A stretch of 64,000 bases of DNA, from the NCBI GenBank assembly GCA_016617785.1, contig JADILM010000005.1, positions 372,001 to 436,000 on the forward strand, given 5' to 3'. A program made the translations under genes and the position numbers. Within the stretch, counting starts at the first letter, position 1. The number at the start of each line of letters is the position of its first letter. This stretch comes from Sporobolomyces roseus (lineage: Eukaryota > Basidiomycota > Microbotryomycetes > Sporidiobolales > Sporidiobolaceae). Shown here one piece after another: positions 32,190-45,000 of the stretch. The notes under the pieces were generated by a model, which worked only from the letters and a program-made list of their open reading frames with translations, was not told the DNA's origin and made no database searches.

Positions 32190-34801
32190 ATGTCTAGCAA
32201 GAAACGACCTATCGAAACTATCACTCTAGATGACTCGGATGATGGAGAGTACTCTCCACCACCTCCTCACGCCAGTACAAGTGGTCAAGCACGCGCCATA
32301 GCAGTGCAAGAACAATTCGATCTCGACACACAACGTGCTCTTCAAGCTAGCCTCGAGATGGAAGAGAAGGAGGGAAAGAGTCGAATCAATCAACAAGTGA
32401 AATCGATGACGAGCATGGAGCAAGGAGGGTCAGGCATTGTTAGTGGTATTAGTAGAGCAGAAATGGAAAGGGAGAGATTGGAGAGGATTAAGAAACGACA
32501 AGGAAATTCCACAGCATCAGAATCAGCGTCCACTTCGCAAGTTCAGTCGACTTCCAAAAGAGCAAGAATCGCAACTCTATCAGATCTACCATCGACAGAA
32601 GAAGCAGGAGGAGGAGAAACTACGCAGAAACCTTCATTCGGATCAAACGAATCTTCAAATCGTTTCCATTCTCGCCTTTCCAACTCTACTTCGACTCCCA
32701 GTCCCTCATCCTTCTCCTCCTCCTCTCACTCCGCAACCTCACAGCGTTTCTTCTCCGGCTCAATCCGTCGCGTCCCCAACGTCCATCACCCCGATCCCAC
32801 TTCCTCAACGTCCCTCTCCTTCTCCTCTCTAATCGGACCCCCCTCGTCTCTCCTCGCCTGTATAGTCTCGGCCTTCGTCCTCTCACCGCAATGGGTAGTT
32901 CCTCAATGCCCTCAAGATATACCATTACTCCTGATTATGCCGAGAGCTAAAGGGGATGTTTTGCAGAGAGAAGCGACGAAGGTTCAGGTAGGGGACAAGA
33001 GGAACTTGTATAGAGTTATACCGGAAGATAATAGTAGTGGGTTCTATCAAGGTTGTATGCATACAAAATTAATGGTACGTACTCAATCTCTCTCAGTTAC
33101 TCTCCGAGGATGAAGCAAGACTGAGTCGTTGGATTTCGTCGATTTCGTAAAGATCTATTTCCATGATACTTTTTGTCGAATCATTATCCCTACAGCCAAC
33201 GCGATAGATTACGACTGGGCCCAAATCGACAACGTACGTTTTTTTCTCTCTCTTCTCTCTCTCTGATTTCCCCCGCTCAAACCTAAACCTCTTCTTCCAA
33301 TCACCAGGCTTTCTACATCCATGATTTCCCTTTACTCCCTTCAACCCCTCCAAAAGATGCTAGTCCGTTCCAGAACCCAACTCATACTCAATTCTCGAGA
33401 AATTTCTTAGCTGTCCTAGCACGTACGTTTTCCCCTTTTCTCTCGCTCTCTCTGACCTCCCCTTGTCGAGAGGGGAATGACCTGAACTTGGCTTTGAGGG
33501 TAATGTAGAGCTGATTGGTGGTGGTGGTGAAGCAGAATTGGGAGCACCAAAGAAGTTTTTGAGTTATATGAAGGATTACGATTTTTCGAGTTCGAAGGAT
33601 GTTAGGTTGGTGCATTCCCTACAAGGTGAGCACTCTCGATTATTCAGTTATTCGAGAAGCTCGTCAAGCTGAACAGAGAAGGATTGATCACAGGCAAATA
33701 CACGGACGGAGATGAGTTCGATAAAGGAGGTGGATTGGCGAGTTTAGCAAAGAGTGTCAAGAGTTTGGGATTCAGTAAAGGTGGGAAATGGGAGGTGGAA
33801 GGTACCGTGCGTTTTACTCTTCGCTTTCCTCTTCTCACTCGCTCTTCTCACTCACAGCTCAAACTTTGATCTTTAGGGTTCATCAATTGGGAAATACACT
33901 CCGACCTGGCTCATTCAATTCCTCGCTTCCTGTTCTGGCATTCACCCTACCTCCTACTTCACCCCTTCCCTCTCTCGTCCACGAACCGAAACCCCTCCTT
34001 CCCTCCCCTACAAAGTACCGAAAAAGAAAGAGAAATTCAATCCTCGAAACGATTTCCCCCTCAAAATCATCTTCCCTACTCACGATGAGATCGAAAGGAG
34101 TCATCTCGGGTTGTTTGGAGGTGGTACAATCTTTTGCGGGAAAGCCAATTGGGAAAATACGAATTTTCCGAGGGAGTTGTTTTATCGAGGAGTTAGTAAG
34201 AGGGATAGAATTGCTGCTCATACGAAATTGAGTGAGTGAAGCTCTCTTTAAGACCCTTCGACTTCCCGTGGTCGATTGCTGATCATAATTGGGTTTTTCG
34301 TACAGTTCTCGCGACTCATGTTCCGGATCCGCAAACCCCGAATCCAATTCACGAAGGATACGTTTACATCGGATCACACAATTTGACTCCTTCAGCTTGG
34401 GGACAACTTCAAACAGGTTCGACGAGACCTCAACTCAATATCAATAATTACGAATTGGGAGTCATCTTACCCAGTACGTTCGAAGTTTGAGCTCATTCTA
34501 TTCCGTCCTAGCCGCTAATGTGCTCCATACTTTTGATCGTACAGTCAGAGAGAAGTCGAAAGAAGCGTTTGAGAAGAAAGCGAATGAATTGGTTACTTTC
34601 AAGAGACCTCTCGTACCCGTGAGTTTATCTCCTCCTCATTCTCTCCCTTCTCATCAGTCATTATCTTCACCCTCGTTTCTACTTGTCAATGACCGTTACT
34701 GACAACTTCTTACGCTTTCTCATTTGAAATCGCCATAGTACTCCGCTTCTGATCGACCTTGGATGCAGGACGATCATCGAGACATCTACCCTGAGAAATA
34801 G
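32190..34801 (+). CDS. TDP1: Tyrosyl-DNA phosphodiesterase-like protein with N-terminal UIM-like motif
   Basis: This phospholipase-D superfamily enzyme hydrolyses 3'-phosphotyrosyl DNA, clearing stalled topoisomerase I adducts. The start MSSKKRPIETITLDDSDDGE is preferred to an in-frame ATG at 32136. Residues 35-60 carry a ubiquitin-interacting-like motif (DLDTQRALQASLEMEE). The first catalytic motif is GCMHTKLM followed, after an intron, by IPTANAIDYDWAQID (HxK plus Asn). The second is AAHTKL at an exon end, joined to ILATHVPDPQ, then YVYIGSHNLTPSAWG. The C-terminal exons end FKRPLVPYSASDRPWMQ and YPEK. Both HxK motifs are intact. The fungal TDP1 family is diverse, so the gene symbol is by family, not proof of one-to-one orthology. 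Confidence 0.85.
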
Positions 34802-35247
34802 ATGATCAGCCTGTAGAGATAGAGGGGGATAATTGGAGGAACAGGAAAGGAAGAGGAAGAGAGACCGCTTGAAACTGAGAACGAGGGTTTGGGTTTTTGT
34901 AGCTTTTAACATTGTCGTTGTACTTACTTTCTCTCAAACAGAGGCTTTGCAAACTTTACCATCTCTGACACAACCTGTAGTGGGGACACTGCGAGAAGCG
35001 AATCGCAGGGATCGTTGCGATTGAGATTCTTCGAGAGGTTCAAGCGTCGAATGAATCTCGTTCTGCTCCACTACCCGCCGCTGAATGTCTGCTGCATGTA
35101 AGGCTCGATGCTCTGAATGAGCGCTCGACTAAAACTCGGGCGATACGATTCTTGCGAAAAGTTGATGGAAAACTCTAGTGATCCCAGACTTCCTTCCCGC
35201 ATTCATTTCGCCATCTCAGTCTTAACCTTTATTCAACCCTCACGGGA
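34802..35247. other. Intergenic TDP1-SDHAF4
   Basis: This 446-bp same-strand gap has no convincing coding sequence. Confidence 0.5.
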
Positions 35248-35713
35248 ATGGCAACACTACTCCTTCGAAACATCACCAGCTCACTCTCCCGTTCTCCCTG
35301 CACCTGCACCTCTCTCCGATCATTCTCATCTCTCCCCCCTCTCCTCGGTTCCTTCAATCGACCAGCTCCCCCTTCTCTCCCACCACAGCAACAACGAGAA
35401 TTCGAAGAACTCATCAGACGTCAAGCAGCACCAGCGAGTAAACCGATCGATGGAACCAACCTGTCTCAACCTGAGGAAGGAGAATTAGAGTTGCATCCGG
35501 ATTATCGAGCGAGACCTAAAGCAAAGTTTGAAGGGGATAGGAATCCTGAGACTGGTGAAGTCGGAGGCCCAAAGAATGAACCTTTACAACATGGTGAGTC
35601 TTAAGTCGGATTTATGCCGCTCATCGGTTTCGAGGGGTTTGAAACTGACGAGTCTTTCGAACGCTCTCACTATAGGTGATTGGAGTTATGGTGGAAAGTG
35701 TACAGATTTTTAA
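35248..35713 (+). CDS. Succinate dehydrogenase assembly factor 4 (DUF1674)
   Basis: This small mitochondrial matrix protein helps flavinylated SdhA to join SdhB during complex II assembly (Sdh8/SDHAF4). The start MATLLLRNITSSLSRSPCTC with many Ser/Arg residues is a mitochondrial presequence. The mature part includes HPDYRARPKAKFEGDRNPET and GEVGGPKNEPLQHG. One intron later comes the family signature DWSYGGKCTDF at the C terminus, where most relatives end DWSYxGRVTDF. Arg is replaced by Lys and Val by Cys. Stop at 35711-35713. Confidence 0.9.
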
Positions 35714-36001
35714 GAAGAAGGAAATGGAATCGAAATGGAAAGGCGATTATCTTTTCGCAACAATTCGAGGTCGAAGAGCTCTTCGATTCGCTGCTCTCTC
35801 GACGCTCCAGCACTCGACTCATACTTTTTCGAAGGAGAGGGTTCGACAATCGGGTCTTAGCCATGCGAAACAAGTCATTTTCTCGCTCGATCAGATGGAG
35901 AAACGAGAGTAAGGGATAGCTTGCAAATTGCGAATCTGATACTGCTAAGGACATAAAGAAACGAACAGAACGAAGTGAAGGAAAAGACGGAGAAAGGGTT
36001 A

Positions 36002-39000
36002 TTAATCGGAAGCTGCGATGAGGGCGACTGAACGCTGAGAGAGTAGAGTTTGATCGACGTTTCCTTTAGGGAGTTGAACGCTCAAGAGGAGATCGGAACG
36101 GGTTGCGTCGAGGAACAAAGGGATATTGATGACGGGCTGAGAAGAAGGAGAGGAGGCGGTGGTTGTGGGCGACCAGACGAGGGAGGAAGAGGATAGTCGA
36201 ACATTCTCTCCGTTGTTGATCGAAAGTTGAGACGATTCCCATTTCGCTCCAATCAGTACGAGACCTGGAACATATTGAGGAGAAAGACGTAAGCATGGAT
36301 GTTCAGCCACGAGAGAGGTAGATGGGGAAAATCTCACCTTCGATAGTGAACGAATTCTTGCTACCCGTCTTTTCGAGATCGACTCGGAGAGTGAGTTGTT
36401 CGAGCGAAGATCCAGTCGAGTGCGCAGTTGCTTGTCGAGATGCCGTGATGTAACCTTGAGGTTGGAAGAGTAGACCGAGGGAGACGGGAGCTTGAGTGTA
36501 ATCTTTCGCTTGGACGATAGTTTCGAGTTGAGCGATTCGTTTCGAGAAGTCGGCGATCCAGCTTCCAACGGCGAGTGTACGACAGCGGTAACCACGCCAC
36601 GAGGAAGGTACAGTACCCTTTGTGAGATCGGAAAGGAGGGAGCGGAGATCGTTCGTTTGCTTGAGCTCGCCGTTGCAGACTTGGACGAGATGGTCGAGAT
36701 CGGATCGGATAGCAGGGAGGAGCTTGCTGGCTAGGGAGACTTCGCGTTCGAAGAAACGAGACAACGGGTTCTTCGCACCTTCTTCCGAAACGATCGTCGA
36801 GGGACAAGTCTATCGGAAGAAGTTGTGAAGGAGAGTCAGTAAGCGTCGACTGAGGAATAGCTTGCAAAGTGTGACTCACCTTTGGCAAGACGGCGAGCCA
36901 TTCGAGACACGAATCCCTTAAAGCTCTCATCCAAGCAGGTTGAGCTGACGAAGAACCCTTCTTGACGTCGACAGCGACAGTCTCGTCATCATCATCGAGA
37001 GATCGCATCTTGAGAAGTCGACCGAGAAGCGTAGCTCCTGTAAAAGGGCGACAGTGAGAACGTCAGCTCAGCGAATCCGAAAATATTGGAAAGAGTGCAG
37101 CTTACCTTGAGCGGTTGCGATGACAGTTTCAGCCGTAGGAGGGAGAGCCAAATACGAAGGGGGCTCTTGTTCCGGTAGCGCTTTTGTCCATTCGACGAAC
37201 TGTTCAAGCTGAGTTGCATCCGGTACGAGGAGGCTGTCTTCACCAGGAGAAGCGGGAACGAGGGCGAAATCGACGTCGTAAGCTCGAGGAGAGAAGAGGG
37301 TGCCGACGAAGGAATCGAGAAGAGATTGGTCGAATTCGGTATCGATCTTGCCTCCGTAGACTGTTTCTCGAACGAGACATCGAATCGCAGCCCAAGGGAT
37401 GCTAGCGGGATCGACGTTTGCTCGACCTTTCGCAGCCATACTGACCCACGAATCGATCGTATTGAGAGCGGCTTCTTGATCTGAATCGTTGAACTCGAAT
37501 GCTTTGCTCCAACCGAGAGGGACGTAGCGAAGACGTTCCTGAACAACAGCGTGGAACCATGCGAGGAGGAAGTAGATTCGAGTCTTTTCAGCGGGACCAG
37601 TTGATAGGCGAGCGGGAGTGAGACTTCGAAGAGAGTCGAGGATGTTGGCGCGAATACCTGGAGGAGGTTCGTTCATGAGGACTCGACCTTGACGAAGGAT
37701 GTTGACGGGAATCTTTGGGTTCGTCTCCATCGTGAGGAACAGGCGGAATTTGCGATTCGGGTTGAGACTTTGTAGGCGTTTCTCAAGCTGACTGAGCCAA
37801 TTCGGTGCGAGGTGAACGTTCTTGAGGAGTACCCAATTTCCGGTTCGAGCGGCGGCAGCGATAGCTTGATCAGCGAGACCGTAGCCTTCCTGAGAACCCA
37901 TGGCGATCGAAGTACACTTGCTGTTAGTCGAAGCGACGAGGTGATCGACTCGATAACTTGCGTCGTATCCTGGAACCGAACAGAGGCAAATCGGAGAAGC
38001 AGCTCCCACTTCATTCGAGACCATGTCGTCGAGATCGTACGTTGTTTGGAGGAAGAGATCTTGTCCGAATGCGACGTGAACGAGAGCGCTGAACGCTTGA
38101 AGTAGACGATCAGGTCGAAGGCATTTGACGACGAGAGCGTTTCGAACAGCCGTTGCGATGGCTGTAGAATCGAGGATCAGCTCTACCTCTACTGATGAGA
38201 TGAGAGGAGAACATACGAGGTAGCTCGGACCAGATTTTAGGAACGAGGGTTTCAGGGTTGTTCGAAGAAAGGAATTGTCGCCATTCATTTTCGTGTTCGG
38301 CGATGTGTGATCTGATGTCCTTGAAGCATTCAAGTCGTTCGAATGCTTGAAGTCGTTGCTGCTGAGACGAGTCTAAAAGATTGGAAGGTGAGCTTGAGTC
38401 CGAGTTGAGTACAGTGTTGCCTCCATCGAGTAGGAATCCAAATTCTTGTTCGTCTAGCTCATCAGGTGTACCACGTAGCTTGACTTGCGCAAGGAGGACA
38501 GCGAGAGTGAGATGATCGGTGTGGAGAAGAGCTCGAGAAGTTCGTTTGAACACGTGAAGGAAGAGGTCGTTGAGAAGAATCGAAAGTCGTTGTCGAGGAT
38601 CGGTAACACCTTTGAGGGAAGGATTGTTGAGGAGGACGAAGTCGAAGATATCGGAAAAGAAGCGGAGAGAGAATTGGTAGAAGTGGTTGAGGAGGTGTAG
38701 TTCATCGAGGACGAAGAAAACGTTACTGCTAGCTTGTGCGAGAGGTAGGTATTCATTCGTGACTTGCTCGACTTCAGCCATGATTGCATCGGTCTCCTCC
38801 ACTTTGCGAGTGACATCGGCAGCTTCTCGTTTGAGCGTCTCGAGAGTTCCGATGACCCTGTTGATACGCGAGGAGGGTCAGCTGAATACTCGATGAAGAA
38901 AAGATGAGAAATGGGACCTCACTTGTCATCGTCGAGGATATTACCCTGAGACTCATTGAGAGCGGCGAGCAAGCTCTTCTCGAGGTGAAGAAGACGAGCT

Positions 39001-42000
39001 CGGAATTCGCCTTGGAGTCGAAGTAAGTCAGACCTCTTGCGGTCGACTTCAGGTCTCTCGACTCGCAAGACTTGAGCGAGAGATTGGGTTTGAAGACTAG
39101 CACGAGTGATCTATGGGCAAAAGAGAGGTTAGCTTGGATACGCTGAACGAGCCGGTTAAGGCGGAACACACCGAGAAATTGACCATCGTAACTCGAGAAT
39201 TGAGATCGGCGGCGAATTCGACGGAGGGATCTCGAGTTGAGAGGAACATACTGAAGCATGTCATCAAGTCAGTGACAGAGCAGCTCGTACAATGGATGAG
39301 ATGAGACTCACGTAAAGGAAGGTGAAAAGTCGATGTCTTGATTTCCCAGTCGAATGAGAACTCGTCCTCCAGCTCTGCGAAGCTCCTTGTTGAGAACGGT
39401 GTTGAGAATAGGATCGAGGTATTCGACATCTTGGATGAACAGAGGGGTACCGAAACGGAGGGCTGATTCGAGGTTTTTGAGGAAAGCTTCGTCGAGGAAA
39501 GAAGTGGTCGAAATCTTGCGATCTTTGAACTCGTTGAGGAGGTAGTTCGTAGCTTGTCCCGATGGATCGATGATGAGAGGGTAGCGATCGAATCGATTGA
39601 GCATGATAGCGTTCTCCGTGCACAGGTCGTCGGCGGGGAGGCCTCGAGTTCGCCAGTTGAGTCGATCGTCGGCGGTCGAGAGGTACTCTGAAAGTGACAG
39701 TTCCGACTTGAATTTGATACCAGCGTCGGCGAGATGGTTCGCCCAACCTTGCCACATCGATTGTCGATACTGTTGATCGAAGTAACCAGAGTAGGCGAGG
39801 AAACCCGCCGAGAGGAGGACGTCTCCTGCGACTGTACTCATCTGTTCTTCGAAAGTCTTGCTTCCCGACTCCCAACGTTCCTTCTCTGAACCTAAACTGT
39901 CGAGGAGAGTGATTGATCGATTGACTCGAGTTTGAACCGTCTCCATTTCGCTCTTGATCGCTTGCGTCTCGCTGATGAGAGCAGCGTACTCATCCTTGTA
40001 CGATGCGATACGAGATTCGAGTTCGGCGATCATGGTGATGATAGCTTGAGCTTGATGAAGAGTCGTCTCGGCTTGATCTTCGAGTTCTTGAACTTCATTG
40101 CGAAGAGGACCAACCTTGTCGAGGATGTCGGAGTACATGACTTGAGCGATCACCCACTTGCAGAGAGGTCCACAGGCTTTCGAAGCTCGGTTGACGTTTT
40201 CGTAGGTGAAGGTAGGGCGAGAGAGGTATTCGTTTCGCATCTTGTCCCGTAGTTGACGAGTCATCGAGCGAGCCGTGTCGAAGTTGACGATGTTCGTGAT
40301 GAAGCTCTCCCCTCGAAGAACGGCTTGTACTGCTTTCCAGCTATCGATCTTGTGTCCAAGAACGATGCAAACGGCCTCCATCGAGAGTTTGACGGCTTCA
40401 GGAGGATTCGCCATTGATCGAACTTCGGTGAGCTGTTGCTTCTTGATGTTACTGACAGCGGCTTGAGCATCTGCTACGGCAGGTTCTGCATCTGCGAGTT
40501 CTCCCATGACGATCTCCTTTCGTTCTCCGATAGCCTTCTTCTGCTGTTCGATAGCAGCCTGCATCTCGATCGAAGCGACCTTCTTCTGTTCGGCGTCTTG
40601 TTGATCTGCGACCATCCTCTTGAGCTTCTCGTTCGCTTCAGCATTCTTCGCCTCGAGTTGATTGCGCTTGACTGCGAGGGATTTGCGAAGTTGCTCGACT
40701 TGAACCACCGTATCGCGAAGTTTGTCGAGTCCGACGTTGAGATGTCGTTGTTGCTCCTCGAGTTCGTCTCGTTTCTCGTTAAACAGTCGAACGTATTGGT
40801 TGATGAAATCGAGGTAGTGACGAGGAGTAGCGTGATTTGTTCGGCCTTGTCGACGGGAGAGTTTCGCATTCGTTTCGTACATCGATTGGTGAACGTGAAC
40901 GAGAGCATTGACGATTGCTGAACGATGAACGGGAGGGAGAGCGAGTTGACGATAGGCGGTGGGGAAGGGAGAAGGAGCAGTGTACTGGGCAACGTCGAGA
41001 TCGAGAGTATTGGTGAATTCGAGTCCGACTTGATAGAACGCTTGATCTGACCAGTTTCCGAACCAATCGAGGACGCAACGATTGAAGAGTGCAGGGGAAG
41101 TAGCGGCACGAGATGCGAGACCGCCAGAAGGAGGGTTCATCGTGAAGACGACGTGAAGGTTGCGAGCGACTTGTGAGGTGAACCATCGGTAGAGCTCCTC
41201 AGGTGAATCGAGCATGAGTCCGTCTCGTTGAGCTCCCTCCTTGCAAGCGGTCAAGAGAGCTGCATGTTCGTCTCCTTCGAAGAGTCCAGGAACTTCTGCG
41301 TTGGCGAGTAGAGTGTTCATTCGTTCGAGGAATCCAGAGTCGAGAACGTTCGATTCATCCATGATGAAGACGATCTTTTCTCCTTTGCATCCCGCTCGTC
41401 GAAGCACCGTTCGTAGGTCATCGTCGAAGTCCTCTCCGGTGTACTTGTTGTGGACGTTGATCTGGAAGATACTGAGTCCGTTCATCCAAGCGACGAAACG
41501 AGAAAGGGTCGTCTAAGGGATCTCGTCAACTGGTCAGTATCTCATGCTTAGATATGAAAAGAGATAGAGCTCGCCTTTCCGCTTCCACTTATTCCGATCA
41601 AGAGGAGATGACCTTGCACTTGACGGAATACTCGATCGATCCGAAGAACGTGATCGAGAACGTCGTTGAAGAGGACAAGGGGAACGTCGAGCTCTTCCTC
41701 GTAGAAGACACGAAGTCGAGCCTTGGTATACTCTCGAAGTTGTTCGCGATCGACCGGAACGTAGTTCTTGCTGAGCCAATTCGAGTAAAGGATCGGTCTT
41801 GCGAGGGCTTCGTCGCGGTTGATAGTCGGGAAATGAGCGAGTGCGACGGCATCGATGTTCTCGTCGGTCCATTTCCTCTCCTCCTCCGTAACGAGTCGAT
41901 CCTGGAAGAGTCGAAGTGCTTCGTGAGCCCAGAGTCTAACGAGACCTTCGACCGATAAGTTGTCGAGCGGTTTGAGAGCCTCGTAGATACCCCTCGTCCA

Positions 42001-45000
42001 CCTCGTGAGCTCTCGAGGAGAGTAGATGTAGTGAGCTTGAATATCGGCAGTGAAGCGACGTTGAGAAGCGAGGTAGAATTCGACCATGGCGTTCGTGAGA
42101 GCGTCGGCGTAACCTCGGAGAGTTGGGACGACTTTGAGTAGAGCTCGAGCGAAGGTACCGTAAATCTGTTTGAGCGAAGTCTCTCCAGGGTAATCGACCA
42201 TAACGAGTGGAGCGTGTCGAAGGAATCGTTGAGTGAGGGGGACTCGACCAGGATCGGTAGGAGGGTTGCACGCTCCAACGATTTGAATGTTCTCGAGTTT
42301 GACCCATGCTTTGTCTGAGGTCCTCCAGAATCCTCCATGTTCGACGAGTTGACGAAGGAACGAGATGACTTTCTGAGTTCCATAGTTGTCGGTTGCGGGA
42401 AGATTGATCTCGTCGCAGAACAAGACGAGCCAACGTCCGATCTGGATAGGGGAGAGGATGACACCGTTCGGAGTCTTGCGGTACTCGCAGTGTTGTTCGA
42501 AGGTTTTGAGGATGAGTTCTGGAGTAGTTGCACTTGAGAAGTTGAGTCCGACGACATCGAGATCGGGAAGCTTGCGAAGGGCACTGAATAGGGTCATCGT
42601 CTTTCCGGATCCAGGAGGTCCACAAAGGAGGAGAGGTCGATGTTCGGAGAGCCAAGAGTAGAGAACCTCCTCGTGTCGAGCAGTGTCCATCGTAGGAATA
42701 ACGACATCGGGAGAAGTGACGGCTTGTGTCTCGATTTCGATAGTCGGCACCGTATCCTGCCATGAGAGCCAGTCTCCGCTTTGAACCTGAACGTCAAAGT
42801 CGATGAGGGATCCTCCGGGACCGAGAGGAGGGAAGTCGAGACCAGAGTTGATACGAAGGAAGTCTCCCATAGCCGCTCGAGTGTCGAGTTTTGAATCACC
42901 GGTGAAGGCCCAAACGAGACTAACGAGGAGTCGCTTCGTTATGTATGATTCGACTTGATCGCTTTGGAGAGGGAAATCGGAATGTTGTGCGTTGTAATCG
43001 GCAACGTTACGGACTGACTTGTTGAGGAGGGAGAAGAGGGTCGTGAGAGCTCGGGAAGGGGTGAAGTCCATAATGTGGTCGACTGTCGAAGCGAATTCGA
43101 GAGCTTTCGGAACGAGTCCATCCTCCTCAAAGTATTGTTCGATCTTTGAAGCGATGAGTCGTTGAGTTGCGAGGTTCGGTGAGATCTCTCCTTCGTCCGT
43201 GACAGTGTTGCGCGTTGAAGTGAGAGCGAGTGCTGCTTCCTCATCTGCTCCGTCGAGGGGAACTGAACGGATCGTGCTGAGGTAGTTCTTGTAAAGCATC
43301 GAAGGGGTGACGGCGTCGTCGCTGAACCAGACCATACCGCAACGACTGACGGTGGCGAGAGTAGCGTACTTGAGGGATTCGACTTCGAACATGATTCGAA
43401 CATTCGGAGGGAGGTTGAGACGTTCTCCGTTCGGAAGAGTGAGCAGTTTGTTGTCGTCGAGAACACTGCCGAAGGTCACCAAATCAGTTCTGTTGGCACG
43501 GCTTCCAAAGAAGAACGTAGAGCTCACCTGTTGAGATTCTCTACCCATTCAGGATCGACATCTCCGTCAAAGATAATCCAGTGTCGTTTCGAAGATTCGG
43601 CTCGAACGTCGTCAACGATTTTTCGAAGGATGTGAGTGAAGAGTCCGTCGTTCCATTCGCGCGTAGTCGGATCGAGAGTTCCGTAGAGCGCCTCCTTCGA
43701 GATTGCCTTCGGATCGATAACGTATGAAACTCCTTCAACTCCAGTGAAACGTTCGAGAGCTGCTAGCAGGACTCTCCATGCAGTCGATTTACCCGTTGCC
43801 GAGGGACCGACCATCATCAAACCGTGTTGAATGTTTTGAATCTGGTACAGTTGAACCACCTTTCGAAGCCAAGTTTCGTCCGCAACGAGATGTCGCTCTG
43901 CACAAACGGCTGCGATATACTCTTTGAGCTTATCGAGGTTGACAGGAACGTAATTGACTCCAGGGAAGACATCGGCGAGGAGGCTATAGACGGTTCAGGA
44001 AAGTCAGTTTGGTTTCGTTCGAGTCGATATGGTGAAAGATGAACTCGCCTTGTCAAGAGAGGAACGTCATCAGCGACCAACTTGGGAACGATCGTTTCCG
44101 TGACAGATTGAATGACGATCTCCTGCTCGGCAACTTCGATCGAATCCTCCATGGTTTGGTCGGAAGATTGAAGACGTTCTCGCTTGAGGTGACCAGCACT
44201 GGTGAGAACCGCTTTAAGAGCTCGGAGACCGAAGTCGTAATGAGGTTGAGACGAGAGCTGTTCGGCGCAGAGGTTGAAGAAGGGAACGATTTTTGAGGCG
44301 AGAGTTTCGGCTGTTCGGAAACCTTGAGAGAAGAGCATGACTTGAGCGATGAGCTCTCGGTCGGGTCGAGTCATGGCGATACTCCTGAAGAGCTTCTTGA
44401 GATTGTCGGGAAGGTTTGAACGACCGGCGTATCCAGGATTCACTATTCGAGGAGAATCGAGCGTCTGCGTCAGAGTCGATTATGACAAAGACAAGGGAAG
44501 GGACTCGCTCGTGATGAAGATACCAGTATCTTGACTGAGCTTGAGTTGACGACCTACGAGCTCGATCTCGTGTTCGGAGTTCGTGAGACTCGCGCTCAAT
44601 CCGAGTTGAATGCTCTGAATTTGCTGGGAGACAGCACTGAGGATACGTTCTTCGAGTCGATTGAATTCGTCGAAGCAACCCCATGCTCCCACTTGACAGA
44701 GACCGACAAAGATGCGACCCATCGCTTGGAAGTCGAAAGTTTCGTCACAGCAGAAAACAAGGACGAAACGACCAAGGGCGACTCCGAGTGCTTTGACTGA
44801 TTCAGTTTTGCCTGCGAGATATAATCTGAATGTCAGTCGATGTGAGCGAGTGAGTAACAAAGATCGAAAGCGTACCGGTTCCTGCAGGACCGAAAGGAGA
44901 ACCTCCTAAACGGGACTCGAGGGCTTGAGTGAGAGTGAGGTAACATCGATCCGTGAGAGGGGTTTGTACGAGTCGATCCGGCACTCCGAGATATTCGTAG

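Noticed and set aside
41598..42584. 328-codon minus-strand open frame inside the dynein gene
   Set aside because: It is a shadow of the AAA3 exon in another frame; the dynein frame carries the Walker motifs.
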